A DNA stretch of 64,000 nt from Neocallimastix lanati (nom. inval.) (taxonomy: Eukaryota; Neocallimastigomycota; Neocallimastigomycetes; Neocallimastigales; Neocallimastigaceae). The position numbers and the translations under genes were made by a program. The DNA lies in the NCBI GenBank assembly GCA_016946835.1, contig JACVTC010000030.1, forward strand, positions 1,364,081-1,428,080, given 5' to 3'. Each line of letters begins with the position of its first letter. The stretch's first letter is position 1. Below the pieces are notes generated by a model. It was not told the origin of the DNA. It searched no databases and saw nothing but the letters and a program-made list of their open reading frames with translations. This document shows positions 22,730 through 35,910 of this stretch, in pieces.

Positions 22730-23745
22730 CATTGAAATGGAAGTCCAAGGGCGATCAAAGATATCAATCAAGAGGATTTAAATGATCATATGATTTATGT
22801 CTGAGAGCTGAAATAATGGCTAAAAGTTCCTTATCGTTGATAAGGCAATTTCGTTCTGTTGGAGTAAGTATAAGTGAGCTAGAGAAGAAGGCCATTAAGG
22901 ATAAACTTTTTTGTCCTTTGGGGGAAGGACAATGAATGACTACTATCCGGTTTCGACCATGAGAGGAAGATCTTGGTCAGGGTAGGCTAAAAAAACAGGT
23001 TCAGAAGAAAATTTAAATTTTAATTCATCAAAAGTTTTTTGAACATCAGACGACCAGACGAATTTAGTATTTTTTCTTAGCAAAAGATTAAGAGGATGAG
23101 AAATCTTTGCGAATTCCTTAATAAAACATCAATAATAGTTAGCTAGTCCGAAGAAATGATTGAAGTTATTTAGTATTGGAGAGAATAGGCTATTCTAAAA
23201 TAGATGAAATCTTTTAGGGTCCATAAGAATTCCGTTGTCCAAGAAAGTCCAGAAAGGGAACTCAAAAAATTCACATTTTTCAAGTTTTGAAATATAAACC
23301 ATCATTTCTGAGTATAGTGAAGACTTCAGTAAGATGTTTATAACGAGTTTCAAGGTCTGGAGAGAAAATAATAATATCATCAATATAGCAGAAGACGTAT
23401 TTACCAATGAGGTCTTCAAAATGTCATTAATAAATTGTTGAAAAACTGAAGGTCCGTTTTTAAGACTGAAAGACATAACTAGGTATTCGAAAGGACCGAA
23501 TACACAAGTGAAAGCAATTTTATATTTATGACCTTTATTAAATCTAATATAAGATCAATTTTTTGAGAATATTTTTCCTTTCTAAAGGTTTTCGAGCTTA
23601 TAAATGATTAACGGAAGAAGAAAAGAGTCACGGAAGGTAGCCTTGTTTAGTCGATAGTCGTCCACAACTAGTGTAAGTTCACCATTTTTTTTTAAATACA
23701 AAATATTGGAAATTTCTCACTATGCTTTCTCTCGCCAAATATATT
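22730..23745 (-). pseudogene. Decayed Ty3/gypsy Pol, fragment 2 (RT, RNase H, integrase scrap)
   Basis: Minus-strand frames, shifting: KKNGELTLVVDDYRLNKAT at 23700-23640, then FGPFEYLVMSFSLKNGPSVF and FINDILK; the catalytic YIDD occurs in a different frame (CYIDDIIIFSPDLETRYKHL, about 23400-23340), followed by a connection piece and RNase H sequence (FAKISHPLNLLLRKN, then FLAYPDQDLPL). At 22765-22735 an integrase-like RPWTSISMDFLTDL follows after a deletion. These motifs in this order identify Ty3/gypsy. Several frameshifts and stops make it non-functional. Confidence 0.85.
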
Positions 23746-23769
23746 CATTAGAAAGCTACAACCGATCTA

Positions 23770-24400
23770 CTCTTGTTATCTGATTTGCCTAGGAGTTAGT
23801 AATTGTAGTTTTATAGCAAATAGAAGATTCCTGTGGTCACTATATACCTTAATATTATGCTTCGCACCTTGAAGCAAGTGTCCCCTTTCTGTGAATGCTG
23901 TCTTAATGGCCAATAATTCTGTCTCTGTAATGGAATAAATTACTCATTCAATTTTTCTGAGGGTTTTGGAATAGTAATAGACTGGATGAAGGGTCACATC
24001 ATCTCCTTTTTGAGATAATACTCCTCCAATGGCGTAATTACTTACGTCAAATTCCTCGAAGAACCGCTTGTTGTGGTCCGGATAAGCTAGCATTGGTGGG
24101 GGAGGTAAGTAATTCTTTTAGCTTACTGGAACACTACTAGACTTTCTTCATTCCATTGAAATTTTTCATTCATCAAGGTCATTTTAAATAGCGGCTTGGC
24201 TATTTCGGAAAAGTTCTTGATAAAGTTTCTGTAGTAGTTGCAAAAGCCTAGGAAGCTTTGCATCTGCTTGATATTCTCTAGTTGTGGCTATTTAGCAACG
24301 GCCTTAATCTTCTCTGGGTCAGTTTCTACACCATCTTTGTTGACTATATGTCCTAAAAAGGTTAATTTTAACTTGTGTTTCTCATATTAAGAGGAATTGT
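23770..24400 (-). pseudogene. Decayed Ty3/gypsy Pol, fragment 1 (RT end to RNase H)
   Basis: The minus strand reads LTFLGHIVNKDGVETDPEKI, then MQSFLGFCNYYRNFIKNFSE, LPPPMLAYPDHNKRFFEEFD and SNYAIGGVLSQKGDD, ending in RNase H sequence GAKHNIKVYSDHRNL near 23800. Decay is milder than in fragment 2. Since both fragments carry the RT-RNase H junction they come from two elements lying head to tail, not one. Confidence 0.85.
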
Positions 24401-24489
24401 TCTAGAAAAACAATCGACAACTACCATTATTTCTGTATATTAACAATTAAAAACAATTAATAATATATATGTAGTTTAAAATTTTTTAA
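24401..24489. other. Border of the gypsy fragment
   Basis: Short stretch between the gypsy relic and the next repeat. It contains ATTGTTCTAGAAAAACAAT, a small inverted repeat (ATTGTT/AACAAT). No gene. Confidence 0.3.
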
Positions 24490-24610
24490 GAAAAACTTGA
24501 AATTCATATATTGAAATCTCATGAGGAGTTTCAATATCTTTAGAATCTATAAATTGTAACATTAGAAATTAATAATAAAAGTAAAAATTAAATATGAAAA
24601 ATCAAATATA
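24490..24610 (+). repeat. LTR-like dispersed repeat with conserved hairpin (copy 2)
   Basis: Matches 16055-16165 in the same orientation. The hairpin ATATTGAAA...TTTCAATAT is kept exactly, around a partly palindromic loop TCTCATGAGGAG. A TATAA box and TAATAAAAGT tail follow as in copy 1. A gag-like relic lies about 400 bp downstream, consistent with an LTR. Confidence 0.5.
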
Positions 24611-25019
24611 AATTAAAAAAAAAGTTAACTATTATAAGTAAATAATAATATTAAGAAAATAATAAATATTATTTTTTATATATTCAGTTTTATTTATTTA
24701 TTAATATGTTTTTCATTAACAATTTTGAATTTTAATTTTAAATATTAATCGGGTGAAAATACCAAATAAGATTTATTCAAGAATTTGTGATTTACATTGG
24801 TTAGTATATAAAAATAAGAAATTAATTATTTACATACTATTAAAATAAATAATGTTAATTATTCATAAAAATAAATAATATTTACATGATAAAATATAAA
24901 TTAATATATTTTAATTTTATTCATATTAATTTATTTATTTTAATTTATAATTATATTAAAATAAAGTAAAATTTAATAATAAATGTATTTATAATTAAAT
25001 ATGTAAAACTAAAAAACAA

Positions 25020-25925
25020 ATAAATGATCCTCTGAGAAAAATACTTTTAATCGTCTTTGATTATTATATTGATAAAAATGTCAAAAACACTGATATGTCA
25101 AGGGAACAGATCAAATCTGATAACTCTATATAAACGATAATTATAAACAGTCTGGATGAATCATCCAAAAATTATTTGAAAAGGATGTAAAACATCTTTT
25201 AACAATAGAAAAACTAAAGAATTGTTTCTACTAATCATCAAGACAAGCTTTACGCAATTCCCTTAAACTAAAAATGAGTAATTTGAAAAATTATTAACTT
25301 CATTTATTTACAATAAATATATGAATTAAATAATTTATTTGATCAACATCAATAGGAAAGTGAAAAATTAAATAAAACTCCATTAGATGAAGAAACAAAG
25401 TTACAACACTCCATCCATAAATAATATGAAATTGGTATCAACTCCTCATCTATTTATAATTTCAATACCTATAATAAACTAATACCAGAATTATGTAAAG
25501 GTGACCTTTTTTGTTTTTGATAAGGCTAATACATTAAAGTCTTCAAAATAACATTATTAATGAAGTTAGTGTCAATAATGTAACAACAATAACAAAAGAA
25601 AAAAAAAAAAGTGCTTGGACTTTTAATAAAATTAGCATTAGAGATAATTGAAACTATTATTGTCACTTAACAGATTATTATAAATTTAACCTTCTTAACA
25701 AAGAAGATAGCAATAATAATAAAAAAAAAATTAATATAAAATAATAAAAAATATTCAAATTCAAAAAATCATTATAAAAATAAATATCACACTAATATAG
25801 TAAAAAATGACAATGGTGAAAAAGATAATGAAAAAAAAAAAAAAAACTATTGATACAAATAATATAAATAATGAGGAAATATATATAATTATTTTAGGAA
25901 ACATTTCTGTCATTAATAATTGTAA
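25020..25925 (+). pseudogene. Possible copia gag relic
   Basis: Shifting frames give short Gag-like phrases: YIDKNVKNTDMSREQIKSDN and IINSLDESSKNYLKRM near 25060-25190, SAWTFNKISIRDN with a following Cys-His phrase near 25610-25670, and Asn/Lys-rich tails. The order (helical Gag start, then possible zinc-knuckle remains) fits a decayed copia gag, but no single motif is decisive. Confidence 0.35.
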
Positions 25926-26841
25926 TCATATAAAAAAATAGTAATAAAAAAAAATTCTACTCATTGGTAGAATTTAATTTTTTTTTTTTTTTAAAAAGAA
26001 ATACCAATTTTTCAACTTTACTACTAATTGGTATATATTTTCAATTTCTATTTATTTATTTATTTTATTTTATTTTATTTTATTTTATTTTATTTTATTT
26101 TATTTTATTTTTTTTTTAAAAAAAATATATTTATAAATAAAAATGATATAAATAAATTAACATATTTAAATAAAATACTAGATTATAGTAGTATATTTCA
26201 TATAAATATTATTTGATATATAATACCATATTATATCTTTAAATATATTTAATTTGATATATAATAATTTTATAATTTTATATTAATAATAATTTAATTT
26301 TATTTTTTGATAAAAAAACTAAAAAAAAAAAAAAAAAATTTTTTTTTTCTTTCTTTTATTTTTTATTTAAATTTAAAAATTTATTCAGTAATAATTTATA
26401 TATATTCTTTATTTCATTGATATAGTTTAATATATAAATAAATTATTGATTATATATAGTTTATTTATTTTATAACTTTTTTTTTTTTTTTTTTTTTTTT
26501 CTTTTTATTTTTATTTAAATTTAAAATTTTATTCTGTGATAATATTTTTATTTCATTGATAGTATTATATATATAGTAATTTATTTTATTATTATTTTAT
26601 TTATATTGATAATAAATAATATAAAAAATAATAATAAATAAAAAATATTTATTTATTTATTTTTATTATTACTATTATTATTATTATTATTATTATTATT
26701 TTTTTTATTTTTTTTTTTTTTTTTTGATTTAACTTATTTATTAGTATTAATAGGTTAAATTTCAGAATCAAGATGTTTAATAAATTTAAAATATATATAT
26801 ATATATATATATTTATATTTTAAATATTATTTAATTGATTG

Positions 26842-26893
<52 letters not shown>

Positions 26894-26948
26894 TTTTTAT
26901 TATTATATATATAAATATATATATTTAATATTCTGATTTGAATTTATT
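25926..26948. other. Low-complexity spacer
   Basis: A (TTTTA)n array at about 26058-26115, poly-A/T tracts near 26320-26350, 26477-26500 and 26845-26890 (about 45 T), and a (TTA)n run near 26670-26700. 3' flank of the giant LRR gene. No gene. Confidence 0.65.
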
Positions 26949-27795
26949 TTAATCTTCTTTTTTATCATTTAATGAATTTTTTTCATTTTTTTTTGAAAGA
27001 TTTGCTTCATCTCTCAAATTATCTTTATTTAATAATGTAATTTTTTCTACTATTACTATATCAGCATCCCTATCATTAATTTCGTTGTATTTAAATTTTC
27101 TATTTGATTCAGTACCTAATAAACAAATTAAGGTAAGAACTATAATAATCATTCCATTTATACCAATAATACTTATTATAATATACATAAAAGTATTATC
27201 GTTTCTATATTTGTTTTGAGTTTTATTTTTATTTTTATTTTTTTTTTTATTTTTATTTTTATTTTTATCTTCAGTTTTGGAATTATTTTTATCTTTTTCA
27301 TCTTCTTTCTTATTTGTATTTATTTCATTTAAATAAGTATGATCATTATTATCAAATAATGAACTATCAATTTCATTAATCATTCCACTATAATTTCCAT
27401 TTATTTCTATTATCTCAAATCCTTTAATAATTCCGTTATTAATTCCACTTATAATGATACCTTCATTATCAAAGAGTTCTTGATTATTATAATTAAAATT
27501 ATTAATTAAACTGCTATTATTGTAAATAAAATTATTAATTGAACTGCTATTATTGTAGATAAAATTATTAATTAAACTGCTATTATTACTCATTGAATTA
27601 ATATTTAAAAATTCATTAATTTCATTAATTTCTGTATATGTACATGGCCTAATTTTATTATTAATAAAGAAGATATTACGACAGGAGGATGGTTGATAAC
27701 ATTTCAAATTAAAACTTCCAAAATCACATGTAACATATGGTGAGTTTTGGAAATGAATAATTTCTGTTGTTACATTTCGATTACTACCAATTCGG
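26949..27795 (-). other. LRR protein last exon: half cap, stalk, membrane helix, tail
   Basis: 847 nt (281 aa and stop). It starts with the closing half of a cap (NVTTEIIHFQNSPYVTC, then CYQPSSC and CTYTEINEINEFL). Where other caps go on to DC..LN.FL....CC this one turns into an Asn/Ser stalk with about three copies of SLINNFIYNNS, a Lys/Asn-rich stretch, a 25-residue membrane helix and a charged tail (NDRDADIVIVEKI ... KKED). The tail has no kinase, TIR or other recognised domain. Confidence 0.8.
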
Positions 27796-28008
27796 CTATA
27801 TATAAATTAAAAAAAAAAAAAAAAAAAAGGAAAAAAAATGTATATATATATTTATTATCTTCAATTATTATTATTATTATATATATATATGTATTTAATA
27901 TAATATCATTTAATTCTTACATATCCATTAAATTTGGTAAAACAAACAGTTCATATGGGAATTTTTCAATATTTGTTCCATTTATTTTTCTAATTTTTAT
28001 AAAAAATA

Positions 28009-28039
<31 letters not shown>

Positions 28040-28114
28040 TGTAGTTAGTATATGTTAATATTATTAAATATTGATTATAATAATTTAAATATATATATAT
28101 ATTTTTTTTTTTTT

Positions 28115-28159
<45 letters not shown>

Positions 28160-28384
28160 TCCATTATATTAATTTTAAATAATAAATAATAATCTTACAA
28201 AATTTCTAATTTAGATAGATCACGTAGTGTTGATGGAATATATTCAATCTTACTGTTATCATTTAAATTTCTAATTTTTTTTTTATTTAATATAATATGG
28301 TAAAAAATTTAATAAATATTTAATATTTAAATTAATTTAAATATTTATTTTTTTTTATTATAATAAAAAATAATAATAATAAAA

Positions 28385-28426
<42 letters not shown>

Positions 28427-29873
28427 TTATTTATTTATTTATTTACAATTCTTTCAAGTTTTTAAATTGAGTTAAACTATTGAAAATATCTCCGTTAAAA
28501 TCATTTCCTGATAAATATCTATATTATTCAAAAATAATATTTATAATAAAATTAGTTATAAATTAAAAATAAAAATAAATGTAAAAATAAAAAAAATATT
28601 AAATAATTTGAAAATATAAAAATAAAAATAAAGTATTATAAAACAAATAAAAACTTTATATAGTTATATATATATATAAAAAATACAATTTTTCTAATGA
28701 ATCGTTTGTGGTAATATCTAATATTGAATTGAAGTTATTATTTTCAGCATATCTAAAGAAAAATAAATAAATATAGAAGTATATATTAAAAAAAAAAAAA
28801 AAAATTAATTATATATTCATTTATAATACTTTTATCTGTTCAAATAATTCAAAGATATTTACAAAGTACTAAGAGTTTTTGGAATTAATAATTTTCCAGA
28901 TAACTTATTATTATTAAGATTTCTAAGTTTTATATAAAAATATATATATATATATATATTATTTTTTTTTATTAGTTAATAAATATTTATAATATATATA
29001 TATTTTATTTAAATGTATAAATTTACATTTCTTTTATATTTGTGAAATTCAATAAGTTATTTGGTAATTCACCCGTTAAATTATTTTTGTTTAAAATACT
29101 TTAAAATATATATATATATAAAAAGGAAATATATATATATATTTATATATATAATTAGTCTTTTTTTTTTTTTTTTTTTGGATATATTATATAATATTAT
29201 TATTATATATAAATTATATAAAAGCTTTAATTACAGATTTGTTAATGGTAATTGGAAAAATGTTTCTGGAATAGAATCCAATTCAATATTAACAATTTCG
29301 CTATATTATTTATATAATAATTTAAAATTAATACATTTATATAATTAATTTTTAAAAATATTATTAATATCATTATTATTATTATTATTATTATTATTAA
29401 ATTATATATATAATTTAAATCTTAATATTTTAAAATAAGTAAATAAATAAATAAAAATTACATCTTCTCAATATTTGGTAATTTTGGGAATGCTTCAAAA
29501 TTAATTTTATTGGAGTTATCAAGGTAGTAATGAATAATAGAATTTTGATCATTATTTCTTTTTTTTTTTTAAAAAAAAAAATAAAAAAAAAAAAAATTAT
29601 TTAAACATATTTATTATAATTTTATAATTAATATATATATATAATATATAAAAAGTAAATTTATTTTTTTTTAATAACAGATTTTAATCGTAAATTAAAA
29701 AATAAAATAATAATAATAATAATAATAATTAAATAAAATAAAATAAAATAAATAAAATAAAATAAAAAAAAATAGAAATATATAAATAAAAATAAAAAAA
29801 ATAAAAATAAAAATAAAAAAAATAAAAATAAAAACAAAAAAAAAAATAGAAATAAAAAAAAAAAAAATAGAAA

Positions 29874-29904
<31 letters not shown>

Positions 29905-30507
29905 ATTCTTTTAATTATAAATTTTAACTTATATTATTTAAATTAACTATTATAATTACATATATAATTTTTTAATATAACCGTTTTGATCACAGGAAAT
30001 ACCGTATTCTTCACAACAATCCAAATCTATTGTTTTATTAACAAAGGTATTAAACTGTTTACAATCTTCAGATATTTCATTTAATTCTGGTTTTTTAAAT
30101 GAAAATTGAGATTTCACTTCGTTTATTTCTTCCGAAGTACAACTTCTATATATGTCATTATCAATATTAGAACAAGAATCTGGTTGATAACATGATATAG
30201 CTGTGTCCTTGAAAAAGCAATCAATACTTTTATTTTTAAAACTAATAATTTTAAAATTAGTTGAACTACTTTCAAGATACCTTTAAATTATTAATATATA
30301 TATATATATATTTATAGATATAAATTTATTTTTATATGTAAATATAGAATAAATAAATATTAAAATATAATCATATATTTAAGAACTAATACAATTAATA
30401 ATAATTACAATTGTTTCAAATTTGATAAAGTAAATATTCCATATGGTAATTCTTTCAAGTTTGTTTCATTCAATATCCTAAATATTTAAATAAATTTAAA
30501 TAGATAC

Positions 30508-30547
<40 letters not shown>

Positions 30548-30678
30548 AAAATTAATAATTTTTTATTTTTTATTTTTTTTATTATAATATGTTACTAACA
30601 GTTTCTCTAATTTATTTAATTTTTCAATTGTTTCTGGAATACTTTTAATTTTCTTATTATATGATAAGTCCCTATTTT

Positions 30679-30712
<34 letters not shown>

Positions 30713-31149
30713 ATTGTTTAAATTAGTTATTAAGTTATTACTACCATTTAAAAAATTTTTTATAAAATTTTGATAATATTATTTTTTATATTAATTACAG
30801 ATAAGTTAATTCCTTAAATTGAATTAAACTGTTGAAAATATCTCCATTAAAATTATTTCCTTGTAATTCTCTTTTATAAATTTTAATTATAAAAGAATAT
30901 AAAGTATTAGTATCATTAAAAAATTTATATATATATATAATTATTATTTTTTTAATATTTATATTACATTATTTTTAATGAATTATTATTTGAATATTTA
31001 ATTGGAATTGAATTAAATTTATTGTTACTTGCAGTGCTATAATATTAATAATAATAATATATAAGAACGAAATAAAAAAAAAATAAAAAAAAATTAAAAA
31101 TTTATTTTAAATTAAATATATTATTTTTTTTAAAATTATTTATATATAT

Positions 31150-31193
<44 letters not shown>

Positions 31194-31312
31194 TAAATTA
31201 TTATATGTATTATTAGTTATAATTATTATTATTACATTTTTTCAATTTTAATTGGAATTGGTAATTCACCACTAATATGATTATTATCAATCGATCTAAT
31301 GATTATATATAA

Positions 31313-31355
<43 letters not shown>

Positions 31356-32473
31356 GCATTAATTTTCAATATAAAAATAAATTAAAAATAAATAGTGTTA
31401 AAATTTATTATTATATATATATATATATATTTTTAAGTATTAATGTTATTACAAAATTTCAAGTGAAGAGAATCCATTCTTTTTATTTTTAAATTCTTCT
31501 GTAATATTATTGTTCATTAAATTCCTATTTATTAAATAAATATTTTTGTTAAATCAATATTAAAAAAATATATTTTTTAATAAATTATAGATATATTTAT
31601 AAATTTAAATAATAATTAATAATTTTTTTTTTTTTTTTTTTTTTTTTTATTCTATTTCTTACAATAATTTTAAATGAGGAATAATTTCAAATTGATATGG
31701 GAATTTTGTAATATTATTATCACTTAAATTACTAATATATATACATATATATATATTTAATGATAAAATATTTCATTTAAAATAAGTAATAACAAATTAA
31801 AAAAAAAAAAATCATTTTAATTTTATATTATATATATATATTATATTTTATTTACATATATTCAATAGGACAGTGTGAATTAATTTCACTTGAGATTTCA
31901 GTTATATTTGATTTATTTATATTTCTTTTTTTGTTAATTTTGTTTTTTTTTTTAAAAAAAAAATATATATATATATATATATATTAATAATAATTTATAA
32001 TGATTAGTAATAAAATTTTTTATGAAATAAAAATATATAAATTATTATCTTACAATATTTGTAATTTTGGTAAATCAAAGAAAACACTAGGTAATTTGTA
32101 AATATTAGCAAAATTAATTTCCCTAGATTAAAAAAAAAATAATAATAACAAAAATAATAAATAAATTTAATAAATTTAAAATAAAATAAAATAAAAAAAC
32201 AATAAAAAAAAAAACAATAAAAAAAAAAAAAAAAAATTAATAAAAAATTTTAATATAATATATTTATGTATATTTCTATTAATTATATTAATTATTTAAT
32301 TTTAAAATATAAATATTACAATTCATTTAATTGTTTAAGAATTGGGAATTGACTATAATCTGTTTTATCTTTAATATTCATGTTCCTAGTATTATGAAAA
32401 TTTTTAATAAAAAAAAAATTTTTTTTTTAGTTTTAAAATTTTAAATAATGATTAATTATAATTATAAAAATTA

Positions 32474-32532
<59 letters not shown>

Positions 32533-35042
32533 GCTGTTGTTGTTGTTATTATTATTATTATTATTTTTATTGTCAATTTACAATTTTAACTTTGTTATAT
32601 TATTATCTTGATCACATGTTATATTTTCAAGACTACAACAATTCGTGTTTAATGGAAGATGTAAAAATTCCTTTAATAATTTACAATCTTCGGAATTTAT
32701 GATTTCACCATTTTTGTCATCATTAATGTTCTGAACCTCAGCATTTACTATAGTTTGTGACTTAATTATTTCATTTATAACAGATTCACTACAAGGTTCG
32801 TAATCATTTGGTCCTATATTATAACATGTGTTTGATTCTATACAAGAAATAGGTGTATTATCGAAATTGCAATAATCAATTGGAGAATTAATAAATTTTA
32901 TTATTTTAAAATTATTTGATTTGCTTCGTATATATCTTTTAAAAAGTAATTAAATTATATTTATAAAATTTATTGTAATAATTTTTTTTATATATTTTAT
33001 TATATTATATTATATATATATATTTAATAGAAAAAAAAAAAAAAAGTATTAATTTAATTTGAATTAAAAAAAATTTTTTTTTTTTTTAAAAAAATTTTGA
33101 AAATTTCAATATATTTTATATAATTTAAACTTAAAATTTTTTACAATCTTTTTAGTTTCGATAATTTAAAGAAATTACTAGGCAATGCTTCAATACCAGT
33201 TTCTTTTAAATCTCTACAATATGTAGGCAATTTATAATATTTTATTTATGTAATACATAAATATTATATACATTAATAAAATATATATTTTATAATATAT
33301 AATTATTTCGTAATACTTACATTATTTCAATATTAAACATATTACTGATAATAGGAGGAATAAGTTTGATTTTCTTATTACTCATTAAATATCTAAAATA
33401 AATTATATTTATTAAAATTTGATAAATATTTAATATATATTTCATATTATTAATAATAACATTATTATCATTATTATTATTATTTGAAGTAGTATTAGTA
33501 TTAAAATTAGTATTTCTAATAATATTATAATTTTTGTTATTATTCTTGGATTATAATATATAACTTACAGCCATTGTAAATTCTGAAGTTTTATTAATTC
33601 ATTGAATATTTTTTCATTAAATAAATTATTATCCAAGTACCTAATTCAATATTTTTAATAAAAATATTTTAAGAAAAAATAAATAAATAATAAATTAAAA
33701 ATATATATATATAAAATAAAATTTTTTTTAAAATATAAAATATATTTACAATCTTTCTAATAAATTAGTTTTTCCTTTTAAATCCAATAAACTAAAATTA
33801 TTATTATTTGCCGTACTTTATTTCAATATTTATTAGATTTATTATTATTAATATTGTTATTAGGATTATTATTAGAATATTAGTATTGTTAAAAAGAAAA
33901 AAATACAAATATATAATAATTTTTTAAAGAAATATAATTCTTACATTACTCTAATAGATGATGGAACAATTAATTTTCCAGAAAAATTGTTATTATGAAT
34001 GTTTCTTTAATTTTTTATAATTTATAATTTTTTATAACATATTATTATTATTATTAGTATTAAAGTTAAAATAAAAAATAATTAATTTTTTTTTTTCTTT
34101 TTAAATATATTTTTTATATTAAATATATATACAAATATTCTAAAGATTTAAAATTTGAAAATTCATCATTCAATTCTTCATTTATATTATTATCTCCCAA
34201 AGATCTATATATATATGTATTTATTTAAATATAATTATTTTATTATATTAATTTTATGATAAATATATATATATATTATATACTTAAATATAAATATTTA
34301 GAAGGTATTTATTTACAAATATTTTAAATTTCCTAAATTTGAAAGTTGATAAGGGAACTTTCTTATCTCATTATTAGACAAATCTCTATCATAAATAAAT
34401 ATAATTATTTGAAAAATAAAATTTAAATTATAAGATATTAGAATATATATATTTTTAATTAAATATATTTAAAAATATTTTTTAAATATTTTATCATTAT
34501 AAAATTTTTACAAGTTTTGAATAGGACTTCTTTTATCAATATATTTAGGAATTGTCGTCATATTAGAGTTCCATATATATCTTTTATAAATAAATTAATA
34601 ATGAAAGTTTAATTTTAATTTTATTTTTAAAAAAAAATGATAATATATAAATGAAAATGCATACAATGATTCCAAACTTGATAATTCAAAGAATCTTGAT
34701 GATAAACTATTCATATAAAAGTAACGAAGTTTTCTAATTTTTTTTTTTTAATTATTAAATAATTAATAACATTAATAATAGCATAAAATATAAATAAATA
34801 AATTTAATATATATTTAATATTATTATCAATATTAATTATTATTATATCTTTACTATTATAATTTTTTGTTTTTTTTTTAAAAAAGAAAAAAAATTAAAA
34901 ATTAAAATAAAATTTAAAAAAAAAAAAAAAAAATTATATATATTACAAGAATTTCAAATTTTGTAGTAAAGGAAAATTATTAAAATCTAAATCATTAGAA
35001 ATACTAATAGTTTCTTTATTCCTATATTATTATATAATTTAA

Positions 35043-35073
<31 letters not shown>

Positions 35074-35137
35074 TATTTAATAGTTAATATTTAATAATTA
35101 TTAAAATATGTAAATATAGTTAATAAATATTATTTTA

Positions 35138-35193
<56 letters not shown>

Positions 35194-35548
35194 TTAGTTC
35201 AATGATATTATTATCAATATCGCATTTAATTCCAGTGACATCACAACAATTAGTATTTTCATTTTTATTGAAAAATTTATTAATATTATAGCAATCCGTA
35301 GATAAATTATTTAAACTAGTTTTATCAGCTTTTTCGAAATTTTTTTCTTCAGAACCCTCTCTTTGTATACTATTTCCAGTAGAGCAATCTTTATAATATT
35401 TGATATCTCTATCAGCATCTACTCTCATACATGTATTCGGTTGATAACATGTAATTGGTGTTCCTCTGAAGAAACAATTTTCTATTGGTGAATTTTCGAA
35501 ATTTATTAGTTCTAAATTCAGTTGAGGATTATTTTCTAACTCTCTATT

Positions 35549-35580
<32 letters not shown>

Positions 35581-35732
35581 TTATTTTTATTTTATTTTAT
35601 TGTTTTGTTTTGTTTTGTTTTGTTTTGTTTTGTTTTGTTTTGTTTTGTTTTGTTTTGTTTTGTTTTGTTTTGTTTTGTTTTGTTTTGTTTTGTTTTGTTT
35701 TGTTTTGTTTTGTTTTGTTTTGTTTTGTTTTG

Positions 35733-35763
<31 letters not shown>

Positions 35764-35838
35764 GTTTTTGTTTGTTTTTTGTTTTATTTTTAATATATAT
35801 ATAAAAGTATTAATACACAATAAAATTAAAAATATAAA

Positions 35839-35910
<72 letters not shown>

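Noticed and set aside
28063-28198. A further LRR exon in the intron between 27989 and 28199
   Set aside because: The interval contains only A/T runs with no LRR-like frame.
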